Shown piece after piece: positions 26,801 to 33,403 of a stretch of DNA of 64,000 nt. The translations under genes were made by a program, and so were the position numbers. Below the pieces are notes generated by a model. The model was not told the DNA's origin and did no database searches. It worked only from the letters and a program-made list of their open reading frames with translations. The stretch covers positions 1-64,000 of the forward strand of contig CAKUBV010000001.1 of NCBI GenBank assembly GCA_934643455.1, in the 5' to 3' direction. The DNA comes from Candidatus Proelusimicrobium excrementi. Its GTDB lineage: Bacteria > Elusimicrobiota > Elusimicrobia > Elusimicrobiales > Elusimicrobiaceae. Position 1 is the stretch's first letter. Each line of letters opens with the position of its first letter.

Positions 26801-27476
26801 TTATAACCATTCATATTGTTATAAGAACGGTTCCGCAACTGGTCAGGCCTGCCCGAGCGGTTATACTTACGGCGGTAACTTGGGTGTCAAGAATTACAGA
26901 ACTAACTTAACTTGCACGAGCTCTACATCCAACTCCTGCGGTTCAAGTAAAACCGTTGATGTAAGCTATAGCTATGGCTCTTGCTATAATCAATATTGCG
27001 GCAGCGGATCACCCTCAACGGCGACGGGCCAAGCTTGCCCCAGCGGTTATACTGCCGGCGGTAGTGTCGCCAAGAAGACGACCACGGTATACCCGACGAT
27101 GAGGCAGTATTACGGTAGTTCCGCTTATACTTATGCTTCTTCCGGTTGTAAGGCTGCGACAACCTCCTATGATTACAGCGCTTGCTATGGCAATAAAACT
27201 GAGAATGGTAACTGTTATGATAAATTAAGTAAGTGCGGTGGAAATGGGGCTAGCAGAACTTACAGACTCTATTACAACGGCACGACTGGCAATTATAGCA
27301 GTTGGTCTATCGGCAGTTGTTTCCCTTGTATATGCTCAATAGGTGACAAGCAACAGAATACTGATAACTGTGGTACATCCTATAAGACAAGGTACTATTG
27401 TAAGAGCTATGGCTTTAAGGATTGGAGCGAAATATCCTGCGGTGGAACGGACGGGCGTTCAGACGGAAACTGCTAA
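20811..27476 (+). CDS. Giant prepilin-headed Cys-rich repeat protein (2221 aa)
   Basis: Residues 1-45 are an unusually long leader ending in GRG, then FTLVELLVVV: a prepilin peptidase site G45/F46 with Glu at mature position 5 and a hydrophobic helix to about 67. A pilin-like domain follows to about 190, then an acidic linker. Residues about 195-560 hold thrombospondin-like Cys modules (WSDWSDC, TRSVTCDTSSGQW), shared with the prepilin-like gene at 4328. Residues about 580-1197 are a regular array built on CTN..GKYW..HGG.S..GC with periods near 25 aa. Residues about 1230-2083 are CPSGY..GG repeats with recent duplications. The end (2084-2221) is Cys-rich but unique. Pilins are normally 100-200 aa, so this is probably a tip or surface adhesin using the pilus machinery; that role is inference. 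The promoter at 20680 and terminator at 27501 make it monocistronic. The frame is open throughout, so it is likely functional. Confidence 0.88.
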   Translation: MNKYSQKLRNFLASIWKSFSAAVSAASGKEKSVWAYAPVRAFGRGFTLVELLVVVLVIGILAAIALPAYNRSVQKSRMSDALNVLDIAASKQQANYVAGEGYASSFDDLSIPVQGLTGNISTSLTGVKAGNFTYSLQNTCVVASRPEDAVTIYRNFNTDETGCVGDGCKLIDGVVPAIPIGCDEFASEDESESDITPPSVISCSFDKCLGPAGTCIPTNGTCIQGRVITQACGNGGVQMKKCLEGCPNRWSDWSDCINQTCKESERPAAIDRAGCGYCKNGTSFKGVRTRSVTCDTSSGQWITGSWSTCVNENTCEETSCTETNSCECSASARPATSVGCGTRCGNGQYMGIQTRTVTCNRATGEWFISSTGECAAELSCCPGEVSKNGCLWGVSKTCQANGQWGECNYKFCTGKEPDSQRECSESGDSVRTCGIQTRSVDCDLSKGEYVTGAWSGTCTAPLYRVVPPTAQFCGTCGSQDRTCQKTCDGLGTCIEWSACAEVAVPPTSQANSQYCSYHGTKNSPEQCVNKDFTTYGSKPNYIVDFENTGTCACHTYFYGGTCSIECSLPGKYWNTGSCEMCTNSPVGRYWTGNGITSSTCPDASCTNKPVGYYWTGHGGTASTCATNRCTNSVAGQYYTSFSNLAKTSGWETGTSPVGCSVAACTNTYTGKYWNSANWTTSATGCSLGNCTNGQTAGKYYTGHGKASAAGCATGNCTNATAGKYYTSFAKNSINNGYLNDPVSCELGTCTNTYAGKYWNAANWTTSATGCSLGNCTNGQTAGKYYTGHGGTSATACATGNCTPVIGKYFTSFAKSNSGNGYLNDATSCATGNCTNTYAGKYWSAANWTTSATGCNNSNCSNNQTAGYYYSGHGGSANSCATTKCTNIVAGKYFTSFAKSSSGSGYLNDAASCATGNCTNKTVGKYWVANWTNSATGCSESTCTNKTTGKYWTTHGGTSATGCAESACTNKAIGKYWTGHGGISATGCSEATCTNKTTGKYWTGHGGTSSTGCAESTCTNKTSGYYWTSHGGTSAGGCSNAQCTNTEKGKYFTGHGGTSATGCAKGNCTNTYAGKYWSAANWTNSASGCTNSNCTNGQSAGYYYSGHGGTANSCATAKCTNAAAGQYYTSFAKSGTGSGYLNSASSCGVADCAKNTGYYWTNAGSGANAGTSSTCSQASCTNKPTVASYTSHGGTSASGCSWSCPANTWNGSVGGSGLQWTKSSSACVSKEYIACPSGYQTGGKLGVRTITYGINGAAASTSVDYSACYGTYSNTSCSEYSSTFNRGSSSKTIYSNAAGNGTRKTEWPSVATQCYYDQSGQACPSGYVASGSVAVIRNYAGGTKQYNAGGCYTTASNACPAGYQTGGNLAVKKVTCGSVWNSSNTCSSASPTYKTNGCYGDSSGQACPSGYTDGGNLAKKRVTSTDSIYRSTLSVNSSTTTYNAGGCYYTAYNACPAGYQAGGNLAVKKVTCGSVWNSSNTCSSASTTYKTNGCYGDTSGQACPSGYTSGGSVGVKRVTSTDSTYRSTLSVNSSSTTYNYYNCYANGSASSQTCPSGYTAGGNVGVKNYRTYCGNTATSTQGACGTTRQSNVTYNYYNCYANGSASSQTCPSGYTAGGNVGVKNYRTYCGNTATSTQGACGTTRQSNVTYNYSSCYASGSTGGQSCPSGYSGSSIKNYRNYCGNTATSTQGACGTVSEKNVTYNLTGCSKTSSNSGWTTYSGYYYNSNPSDSQCVRTSRTDTIKCTDTAAASTSSCSTSTTTGTTYYNHSSCYKNGSATGQACPIGYSGSSTKNYRTHLTCTSSTSNSCSSSETIDVTYNLTGCSKPNPVSSWTSYSGYYYNTNPSDSGCVRTSRTDTIKCTDTAAASTGSCSTSTTTGTTYYNHSSCYKNGSGTGYGCPSGYSGSSTRNYRTHLTCTSSTSNSCSSSETVDVTYNLTGCSKTRVDNGWTSYSGYYYNNNPSDSGCVQTSRTDTVKCTDTAAASTGSCSTSTTTGTTYYNHSYCYKNGSATGQACPSGYTYGGNLGVKNYRTNLTCTSSTSNSCGSSKTVDVSYSYGSCYNQYCGSGSPSTATGQACPSGYTAGGSVAKKTTTVYPTMRQYYGSSAYTYASSGCKAATTSYDYSACYGNKTENGNCYDKLSKCGGNGASRTYRLYYNGTTGNYSSWSIGSCFPCICSIGDKQQNTDNCGTSYKTRYYCKSYGFKDWSEISCGGTDGRSDGNC
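22554..24400 (+). repeat. In-frame Cys-repeat array (75-bp core period)
   Basis: Coding repeat with unit CTNKTTGKYWTGHGGTSATG plus about five residues. The cleanest stretch is about 23634-23930, where tgtac starts recur 75 bp apart (23634, 23709). Longer variant units with a YYTSFAKS segment alternate with it. Synonymous differences between units indicate older duplication than in the 3' half. Confidence 0.8.
24875..25420 (+). repeat. 288-bp in-frame duplication
   Basis: The segment starting taatgcgt(g)ccctgcgggc at 24875 recurs at 25163, period 288 bp (96 codons), with few differences. Confidence 0.75.
25422..25757 (+). repeat. 168-bp tandem duplication, nearly perfect
   Basis: Unit 25422-25589 is repeated at 25590-25757 (56 codons). 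I find one difference (acaaccaggc versus acaactaggc). A third, diverged unit follows to about 25910. The near identity points to a recent duplication. Confidence 0.85.
25911..26954 (+). repeat. Three 348-bp in-frame tandem repeats
   Basis: acatataa(c/t)ctgacaggatg starts at 25911, 26259 and 26607, exactly 348 bp (116 codons) apart. The copies are highly similar, with differences clustered in short blocks. Confidence 0.85.
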
Positions 27477-27500
27477 ATAATATTGTTTACAAGAAATTAA

Positions 27501-27535
27501 AGACGGGCGGGATTTTAAAAATCCCGCCCGTCTTT
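27501..27535 (+). terminator. Terminator after giant prepilin-like gene
   Basis: Long perfect stem agacgggcgggatt/aatcccgcccgtct followed by ttc and a T-rich stretch. Confidence 0.85.
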
Positions 27536-27639
27536 CATTTAACGGTTGTAAAGGATATATTATTAAATGCAGGTCATTGGCTGCCTGAATGCTTCCCTTT
27601 TTTCTCTTCAGTCGTCATGCTTAGAAACCATGTATACAT

Positions 27640-27704
27640 GTAGGTCAGGTTCTACCTGACGAAAATGGAAACACCTTTTAAACGTCAGGCAAAGCCTGAC
27701 CTAC
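27640..27704. repeat. REPIN-like double palindrome 2
   Basis: gtaggtcaggttctacctga and the inverted partner ending aaagcctgacctac, with about 22 nt between. Same unit as at 473 and 31068, but not next to a cassette gene. The rest of 27537-27785 shows nothing else. Confidence 0.7.
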
Positions 27705-27785
27705 AAAAACAAATTATCTTATTTATGTTTACTAAATTTTATTAGTGGCTGTGTGTAGCTTATACTGTAATTTTTTATGGGGGGA

Positions 27786-29837
27786 TTACTTTTTACGGAT
27801 GTCTTTTAATTCTGTGCCGGTGTAGTAATGTTTTAAAATTTCCTCAAAATTCTGTCCGGCTTCGGCCCTTCCGCCGCTGCCCGTTTGGCAAAGCCCTACG
27901 CCGTGGCCCCAGCCGCCGCCGTAAAATATGAAGGATTTTACCTTGCCGTTTTCATAATTTGGCTGTACGGTAAAATATGTGCTTCTTAACAGGCCCAATG
28001 CAAGATATTTTTTAATTTCGTGTTCTTTTGTAAGCGTCAGGCTTCCTTTTGCGCCTATAATTTTAACGCCGTTTACATAGCCCGAGCGCCCTCTGTTTAA
28101 AGGCACTATCGCCCTTATTTCGCCTATTTTCTTCTTGCGGTTGATAACCGTCCTCAGGCGGGATTCGTCTACATATCTTGTCCAGCGGAAAGCCGCCGGG
28201 CTGACATTATTAAAATATTTGCTGTAAGCCTGCTGAGGCTGTTGCAGAAGCTCCTTAAAATGATAGGGCTGAAGGTTATCTTCGCTGAAATCTTTATAAT
28301 CCGATACCGGCTTTAAATACGGGTGGGCGAACCAGCCCGCTTCCTTGCTGCTTTGCGTATATCCTCCGCAGTTTGAGGAGAACACCGCCTCTATCGGTTT
28401 TCCGCCGTAGGTTATTACCGATCCCATAGTCGCTTCAACCGCGGCGTTTGTGCGTTCGCGCTCGGCCTTAACTCCGCCGTATACTTGGCAGTTTTGCGTG
28501 TCGCATACGTCATATCCCCATTTTTTATGTTTGCCCAAAGCTTTTATGGCGTAAGTGCGGGCTATTACGGCCTGCACTTTTAAAGCTTCTATGGGGAATA
28601 CGCTCGGCATTTCGGAAGCGATTACGCCGAAAACATATTCTTCCATATTTACATGGTTGATTATTATAAAACCGCCTATGTTTTTGTTGTAGACAAATTC
28701 TATGTAGCCGCGGTATTCTTTTGTTTCGCGCCCGGCCCAAGTGGTGCCGTGCCCCACCAGCATATTTTTTAATATTGTGGTGTGCCCGGCCTCATCCGTG
28801 GAATCCTGCATTATTTTGAGTCTTTCGCCCTGAAACGCCGTTTTTTTGCCGTTCGGGGCTACCAAGTAAGGTTTGCCGTTTATCACTTCCGCAGCCCAAA
28901 ATTTGTTGGCTGTACCTTTTTTGATTACTTTACCGTTCTTATTTTCCGCGCGGAACTTGTGCGAAGTGGAAAACTGCACTTTCCGCACCGGGGCCGGCGC
29001 GCCGTTGATTTTAGCTCCCAGCCCTACGCGTATTTCCGGCAAAGGCCCGTAAAAAGATATCGGCTTCCTGACTATGGTGTGCGCCTTTGGGACTTCCGGT
29101 ATGCTTAGGATATTGACTTCTTCTTTAGGCGCAAATTCTTTAAGTTTTTCCAATGATTCTTTAACTTTATCGTCGGTGGAATCCGCCGCCTGCACGCTGG
29201 AATAGTTGGTGTAAGCTTCTTTAAAGCGTTTAAGCTTAACCATCATGTCGCCGTATCGTTCTTTTGCTTCTATAAATTGGGAATCAAAAGCAAAAACTTT
29301 CTTGTAATGAGCCGCGGCTTTGCGGTATTGCTTCTTTTTGGAGTAAAGCTCGCCAAGCATAAAGTTTGCCAGCGCGGTGTGCTGATCCCCCGCGGCGGCC
29401 TGCTTAAGGTTTATTTCTGCCAAATCGTACTGGCCCATACCCATTTGCGCGCGGGCCAAACTGATATAGTAAAAAGCGGTTTTATTGTTATTTTCGTTAA
29501 GCCTGGCGAATACGTTTTCGGCGTTTAAGTAATATCCCGCGGCGAGGTAAGCTTCCCCGGCAAATTCCAGCACTTCCGTATCAAGAGGAAACTTTTTTAA
29601 GGCCATGCTGACGGTATCGACGGCAAGCCTCGTCTGTCCAAGTTCAAGCGCGATGTAAACAGCGTTCAAAAAAGCGTCCCTCTCGCCGGTTTCTTTGGAA
29701 AGTTCTATAAACTTTTCCAAAGCTTCCTGCTGTTTAAAATTGAAATACAAATCCGCCGCTTCTTTTATGGCTTCCTCGGAAGCTCTGAGCGGCAAAGCCA
29801 AAAACAATATAAGCAGGAGTGTAATAAATCTTCGCAT
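27786..29837 (-). CDS. SpoIID/LytB-domain protein with TPR repeats
   Basis: Signal peptide (1-19), then tetratricopeptide repeats over about residues 20-240, then from about 370 to 680 a SpoIID/LytB domain: EEYVFGVIASEMPSVFPIEA, QAVIARTYA, FSSNCGGYTQ and near the end GGGWGHGVGLCQTG. SpoIID-type enzymes are lytic transglycosylases acting on peptidoglycan without stem peptides, and LytB modulates amidases. The protein is probably periplasmic in cell-wall remodelling; the TPR part may recruit partners. The start lies only 19 bp from the divergent lipA start and has no SD. Confidence 0.88.
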   Translation of the reverse strand: MRRFITLLLILFLALPLRASEEAIKEAADLYFNFKQQEALEKFIELSKETGERDAFLNAVYIALELGQTRLAVDTVSMALKKFPLDTEVLEFAGEAYLAAGYYLNAENVFARLNENNNKTAFYYISLARAQMGMGQYDLAEINLKQAAAGDQHTALANFMLGELYSKKKQYRKAAAHYKKVFAFDSQFIEAKERYGDMMVKLKRFKEAYTNYSSVQAADSTDDKVKESLEKLKEFAPKEEVNILSIPEVPKAHTIVRKPISFYGPLPEIRVGLGAKINGAPAPVRKVQFSTSHKFRAENKNGKVIKKGTANKFWAAEVINGKPYLVAPNGKKTAFQGERLKIMQDSTDEAGHTTILKNMLVGHGTTWAGRETKEYRGYIEFVYNKNIGGFIIINHVNMEEYVFGVIASEMPSVFPIEALKVQAVIARTYAIKALGKHKKWGYDVCDTQNCQVYGGVKAERERTNAAVEATMGSVITYGGKPIEAVFSSNCGGYTQSSKEAGWFAHPYLKPVSDYKDFSEDNLQPYHFKELLQQPQQAYSKYFNNVSPAAFRWTRYVDESRLRTVINRKKKIGEIRAIVPLNRGRSGYVNGVKIIGAKGSLTLTKEHEIKKYLALGLLRSTYFTVQPNYENGKVKSFIFYGGGWGHGVGLCQTGSGGRAEAGQNFEEILKHYYTGTELKDIRKK

Positions 29838-29856
29838 TTATTATAATTATACTATT
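29838..29856. promoter_or_regulatory. 19-bp divergent start region (SpoIID-like / lipA)
   Basis: The whole space between the two ATGs is AT-only but for one base (ttattataattatactatt). It contains TATAAT readable on both strands, 8-9 nt before each ATG, and no SD for either gene. Both mRNAs are likely leaderless or nearly so, with -35 regions inside the opposite gene. Confidence 0.5.
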
Positions 29857-30729
29857 ATGAGAGAGATACCTAAATGGCTAAAAGATATGGTCGCCAAAAA
29901 TAAAGCGGCTTACCATACCTCCGCCGCCAAAAAAACGCAGGAAAATTTGGATTTGAAACTCCTTCCCACCGTTTGCCAGGAAGCCCGCTGCCCCAATAGA
30001 GGGGAATGCTTCTGCCACGGGGAAGCCACTATAATGATACTCGGCAGTTTGTGTACGCGCGCCTGCAAATATTGCGCCGTCAGCAAGGCAAAGCCCTTGC
30101 CTCCCGCCGGGGACGAACCCGCCCGCGCGGCGCAGTTGGTTCAAGCTCAAAGTATAAAATATTTGGTGCTTACCATGCCCACCCGCGATGACCTGCCCGA
30201 CGGCGGTGCGCACCATATCCATAATGTGGTTAAGGCTGTAAAAGAAAAAAATCCGCTTTGTCTGGTGGAGCCGCTTATTTCCGATTTGGGCGGAAAGTTT
30301 GAGCACTTGCCTTTGATAATTGAAAGCGGCTGCGACGTTCTGGGCCATAATATAGAAACGGTGCCTTCGCTTTTTAAAGCTGTGCGCCCCGGAGCTTCTT
30401 ACGGGCGTTCTCTTGATTTGCTTAAGAAAGCCAAGGAAATAAAACCCTCTCTTATAACAAAAAGCGGCGTTATGGTTGGCTTGGGGGAAAGCGACGCCGA
30501 GCTCAAACAAACCTTTAAAGATTTGCGTTTATGCGGAGTTGAGCTTTTAACCTTAGGCCAGTATCTTGCGCCAAGTGCTCTGCATTATCCTGTGCAGTCA
30601 TATCCCGAACCGGCTTGGTATGAGGATATGACTTCTTATTGCCTTTCTATAGGTTTTAAGGGGGTTATGGGCGGGCCATTAGTGAGGAGTTCGTACAGGG
30701 CTGCGGAGCTGTACCGGCGGGCGCAATAG
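29857..30729 (+). CDS. lipA: Lipoyl synthase
   Basis: Radical-SAM enzyme that inserts two sulfurs into octanoyl-protein to make lipoyl groups on 2-oxoacid dehydrogenases or the glycine cleavage H protein. Auxiliary cluster cysteines C40, C45, C51 (CQEARCPNRGEC), radical-SAM cysteines C66, C70, C73 (CTRACKYC) and the C-terminal RSSYRA motif are all present. I use ATG 29857: the open frame runs further upstream, but that part is antisense to the neighbouring gene's signal peptide. 290 aa. No lipB or lplA is nearby. Confidence 0.95.
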   Translation: MREIPKWLKDMVAKNKAAYHTSAAKKTQENLDLKLLPTVCQEARCPNRGECFCHGEATIMILGSLCTRACKYCAVSKAKPLPPAGDEPARAAQLVQAQSIKYLVLTMPTRDDLPDGGAHHIHNVVKAVKEKNPLCLVEPLISDLGGKFEHLPLIIESGCDVLGHNIETVPSLFKAVRPGASYGRSLDLLKKAKEIKPSLITKSGVMVGLGESDAELKQTFKDLRLCGVELLTLGQYLAPSALHYPVQSYPEPAWYEDMTSYCLSIGFKGVMGGPLVRSSYRAAELYRRAQ

Positions 30730-30782
30730 TTTGGTTAATTTTTACTCGGTCTATCTTACGTGTCCTCGGCTAACAAACTTCC

Positions 30783-30891
30783 GTATTTGGCCTGATTTGT
30801 GTTTTTTCCTCGTTCGGATACCTCGCTCACTTCGTTCGCATAGCGGCAAGTATGCCTCACTCATAAGAAAACACAAATCAGGCTCAAATCC
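30783..30891. repeat. Palindromic intergenic element, copy C
   Basis: Arms cctgatttgtgtttttt and aaaacacaaatcaggctc pair almost perfectly; the loop begins cggatacctcgctcac and ends gcaagtatgcc. The loop type equals copy B while the arm type equals copy E. It is flanked by tcggtctatcttacg ... gctaacaaacttccg on the left. Lies in the 606-bp gene-free stretch 30730-31335. Confidence 0.7.
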
Positions 30892-31067
30892 AGAAGTCCA
30901 CGCCGGCTAAATTATCTCACGCTGAAATTTTTACTATTTCAGTCTTGTTGATTTATCCCTAACTTTCCTAATATATTTGTGCTTTTTTTTAAAAGTTTCT
31001 TCTTTACATTTCTATACCTATACATATCCGGTCGCAAAATGGTTCCATAACTTTTTTACTGTTTAAT

Positions 31068-31128
31068 GTTGGTCAGGTTTTACATGACAGAGGAATTCCT
31101 TTTTAACGTCAAGCATAGCCTGACCTAC
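31068..31128. repeat. REPIN-like double palindrome 3
   Basis: Degenerate copy of the unit at 473-533 (gttggtcaggttttacatga ... gcatagcctgacctac) in the same relative place upstream of a cassette gene. Confidence 0.65.
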
Positions 31129-31175
31129 ATTTTACCTATCTGCCGTTTAATATTCCTTTTTCCATTATTTGCGTC

Positions 31176-31335
31176 GTGTCGTACGTCGGAGCGTTTTGAA
31201 AAATCATGAAACAGTTTACTTGTTTTTTTTTTTTGATAAACTTTTCTTACAAATCGGCCTGCTAAAAGAGAGATATCCTTATTTGCGCTTATGTTAGTTT
31301 AAGCGGGCTGTTTAACTATAAAGGAGGGAAAAAAG
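31176..31335 (+). promoter_or_regulatory. Cassette leader, copy 2
   Basis: Contains gtacgtcggagcgttttg (31181-31198), then TTTACT, 14 nt made of TG plus 12 T, GATAAAC as candidate -35/-10, and tttaactataaaggagggaa before the ATG. The same blocks occur in copies 1 and 3, and the first two in copy 4. Confidence 0.6.
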
Positions 31336-32109
31336 ATGTCAAAAAATAAAACGGTTAGAAATGCATTTTTTACAATATTTTGTCTTTTCGCCTGCGTAAG
31401 TTTAGGATATGCCGAAAGCTGTTCAACAGCCGGAGCAACGCAGAATAAATATATGGCAAGCGGTTGCTCTTATACTACCCAACGCAGGACTTGCTGTTCA
31501 AATAAGCAATGGTCCGCTTGGGGGGGATCGTGCCCTACTTGCAATAAATCCGCAGATACATGCGACGCAAGACAAATATATGCCGATTTTGATGAAGCCA
31601 ATTGCAAATGTATATGTCCGACTGGTGCAAAAGAAGTAAACGGCACTTGCGAATGTGATACGGCAAATGGATATGTTGAGGGGGACCACGAATGCGTTAA
31701 AAACAATAAGCCTTCCTGCGGGACCAACCAGTGCTGGAACGGTTCAAAGTGCGAAGCTAAAGATGAAACCAGTATATCTTGCGTAGGTAGAGTGCAAGAA
31801 ACAACAGGGGGGACTTTAACCAGAACCGCCACTTGTTATTCCGGCTCCGGCTGGAGTTACGGCAGCTGGAAAGCTACTTGCACTTGCCCCAGCGGCAGCA
31901 CTTGGACGGGCAGCGGTCTATCAGGATATTGCAGAGGTAATTACAGTTGGAGTTGTACTAACCATCAAGAAAGCTATTATTGTAACGGAGCGAATACAGT
32001 AAGCCCAAATGAAGACTGTTATAATTATGGGGAGACGGCTACTGGTTATGAAAGCCCCGAAGAGTACAGTGGGGGAATGTGTACATATTCGAGCTGTATT
32101 TGTAAATAA
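31336..32109 (+). CDS. Cys-rich secreted cassette protein, copy 2
   Basis: 257 aa. Residues 1-26 are a signal peptide that starts MSKNKTVRN and ends GYA, nearly the same as in copies 1 and 3. Then comes the shared N-terminal module ESCSTAG...GCSYTTQRRTCC. The rest is specific to this copy: many Cys in CxC and CC patterns (CKCICPTG, CECDTANGY, CTCPSGSTW), Gly/Ser/Thr-rich, reminiscent of EGF-like or the repeats of the 2221-aa protein but not a family I can name. Strong aaaggaggg SD. Followed by the shared cassette terminator. Probably exported and disulfide-bonded at the cell surface; function unknown. Confidence 0.8.
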   Translation: MSKNKTVRNAFFTIFCLFACVSLGYAESCSTAGATQNKYMASGCSYTTQRRTCCSNKQWSAWGGSCPTCNKSADTCDARQIYADFDEANCKCICPTGAKEVNGTCECDTANGYVEGDHECVKNNKPSCGTNQCWNGSKCEAKDETSISCVGRVQETTGGTLTRTATCYSGSGWSYGSWKATCTCPSGSTWTGSGLSGYCRGNYSWSCTNHQESYYCNGANTVSPNEDCYNYGETATGYESPEEYSGGMCTYSSCICK

Positions 32110-32130
32110 GTTTTTACGTGAGGCTTAGCC

Positions 32131-32177
32131 TCTCAACTAACCGCCCTGCCTTAGCTCAAGCCAAGGTGGGGTTTTTA
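32131..32177 (+). terminator. Cassette terminator, copy 2
   Basis: ctcaactaaccgccctgcc ... aaggtggggttttt. The stem changes c to t in one arm and g to t in the other relative to copy 1 (ccctgcc, ggtgggg), showing variation between copies of the same terminator. Confidence 0.8.
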
Positions 32178-32436
32178 AGTGCTTTTTGTTGAACAAGAAA
32201 AAAATCTTTTGCAAGCGTTTTTTATATCGCTAAACAGCTTGGCAAAATAGGCGTAAATATGGCAAATATTTTAAAAAATATTGCTTCTTCAGACGTGTAA
32301 ATTTAAAAACGTATAGGAAAAACGGTACTTGATTTTTTTTATAAATTTTATCTATTTTTTACAAATTCATTGAAAATATTTTTCTTTTGTAGTATTATTT
32401 GTTTGAAGTTATATCCTTGTATTTAGGAGAAACAAT
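32178..32436. other. Upstream region of histone-like gene
   Basis: AT-rich, no gene; carries the promoter at 32370-32398. Confidence 0.5.
32370..32398 (+). promoter_or_regulatory. Promoter of histone-like gene
   Basis: TTGAAA, 17-nt spacer, TATTAT; start near 32405, about 32 nt before the ATG. Confidence 0.65.
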
Positions 32437-32751
32437 ATGCCTGTAAAGAAAAAAGTTGCGGCTAAGAAAACTGCGGTAAAAAAAGCCGCTGTAAAAAAGC
32501 CGGCGGCAAAAAAAGTTGCCGTGAAGAAAGCGGCTCCTAAGAAACCCGCTGCCAAGAAAGCTTGCGCTAAAAAAGCTTGCTGTGCAAAGAAAGCCTGCGC
32601 CAAGAAAACCGCCGCAAAGAAAACCGCAGTAAAGAAGACTGCGGTAAAAAAAGCCGCTGTAAAAAAGCCGACTGCAAAAAAAGTAGCCGTAAAGAAAGCT
32701 GCCGTTAAAAAGACTGTAAAGAAAACAGTTAAAAAGACTTCTAGAAAATAG
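32437..32751 (+). CDS. Histone H1-like Lys/Ala-rich protein
   Basis: 104 aa, almost entirely Lys, Ala, Val, Pro and Thr in repeats such as AVKKAAVKKPAAKK. This is the composition of bacterial histone H1-like proteins (HctB/AlgP tails) that compact DNA. A central block contains four or more Cys (KKACAKKACCAKKACAKK), unusual for this type and possibly allowing disulfide linkage or metal binding. Good ttaggaga SD, own promoter and terminator. The gene sits between two Cys-rich cassettes. Confidence 0.8.
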   Translation: MPVKKKVAAKKTAVKKAAVKKPAAKKVAVKKAAPKKPAAKKACAKKACCAKKACAKKTAAKKTAVKKTAVKKAAVKKPTAKKVAVKKAAVKKTVKKTVKKTSRK

Positions 32752-32764
32752 CTTTTTAACAGGG

Positions 32765-32790
32765 TCCCCGGCTAAGCCGGGGATTTTTTT
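32765..32790 (+). terminator. Terminator after histone-like gene
   Basis: Stem tccccggct/agccgggga followed by seven T. Confidence 0.85.
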
Positions 32791-32915
32791 GTTTTGCGAG
32801 GTTGCTTTTATTCATGTAAGTTGGACTAAGTTGAGTTATCTCTGCTAGTAAACTTTAATATTTAGGTAAATGTTTCTTCATGTAAACTTGCACTCTCACA
32901 GCTAGCACTTTGCCG

Positions 32916-33014
32916 CTTTTGGGCGAATTTTAATTTTCTTCTCAGTCGGATACGCGGGGCTCCGCCCACTCTAGGTATACCTTCTTCGTCAAAAATTAAA
33001 ATCTGCTCCAAAAT
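32916..33014. repeat. Palindromic intergenic element, copy D
   Basis: Arms cttttgggcgaattttaat and attaaaatctgctccaaaa pair; the loop cggatacgcggggctccgcc ... ctaggtatacc has its own GC hairpin. Arm type equals copy A. The stretch 32791-33403 has no gene; other parts hold flank motifs (taagttg, gctagca). Confidence 0.65.
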
Positions 33015-33206
33015 CAACAAAGCACGCTTCTAAAATACTCGTACGTTTTTCAATCGGTCTAAGTTGCATTCTCACGTCTAGCAATTTTCCTCAAATCCGA
33101 AAGCCCAGGTCGCTTACATTTTCTCGCGTTAAAAACCACGCCTGTTAAAATCTCTCACGCTGGTTACTCATGTACCGTTTTAACTCCTCCTGAACACCCC
33201 TTCAAT

Positions 33207-33227
33207 GTAGGTCGGGCTTTGCCCGAC
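33207..33227. repeat. Single REP-like palindrome
   Basis: gtaggtcgggctttgcccga only; the inverted partner seen at 513-533 is missing here. Confidence 0.6.
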
Positions 33228-33244
33228 GGATTATTATTTGTGTC

Positions 33245-33403
33245 GTGTTGTACGTCGAGGCGTTTTGAAAAAACATAAAACAGTTGACTGTTTTTTTTTT
33301 TTTGATAAATTTTCCTCATAAATCGGTCCGCCAAATATAAGGCATCTTTGTTCCCGCTCAGGTTGGTTTAAACGGGCCGATTGACTATAAAGGAGAGGAA
33401 AAG
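33245..33403 (+). promoter_or_regulatory. Cassette leader, copy 3
   Basis: gtacgtcgaggcgttttg, then TTGACT, 14 nt made of G plus 13 T, GATAAATT, and gactataaaggagagg before the ATG. The 14-nt distance equals that in copies 2 and 4 although the G/T composition differs, which supports a spacing-constrained promoter. Confidence 0.6.

Noticed and set aside
29695..29856. Longer N-terminus for lipA
   Set aside because: The frame is open upstream, but this is antisense to the SpoIID-like gene's signal peptide, and LipA starts normally about 35-40 residues before its first Cys motif, which fits ATG 29857.
30730..33403. Integron-like attC sites and gene cassettes
   Set aside because: Palindromic elements with varying sequence next to small genes recall attC sites, but I find no R'/R'' core boxes, no integrase gene, and the cassette genes carry their own leader and terminator, unlike integron cassettes.
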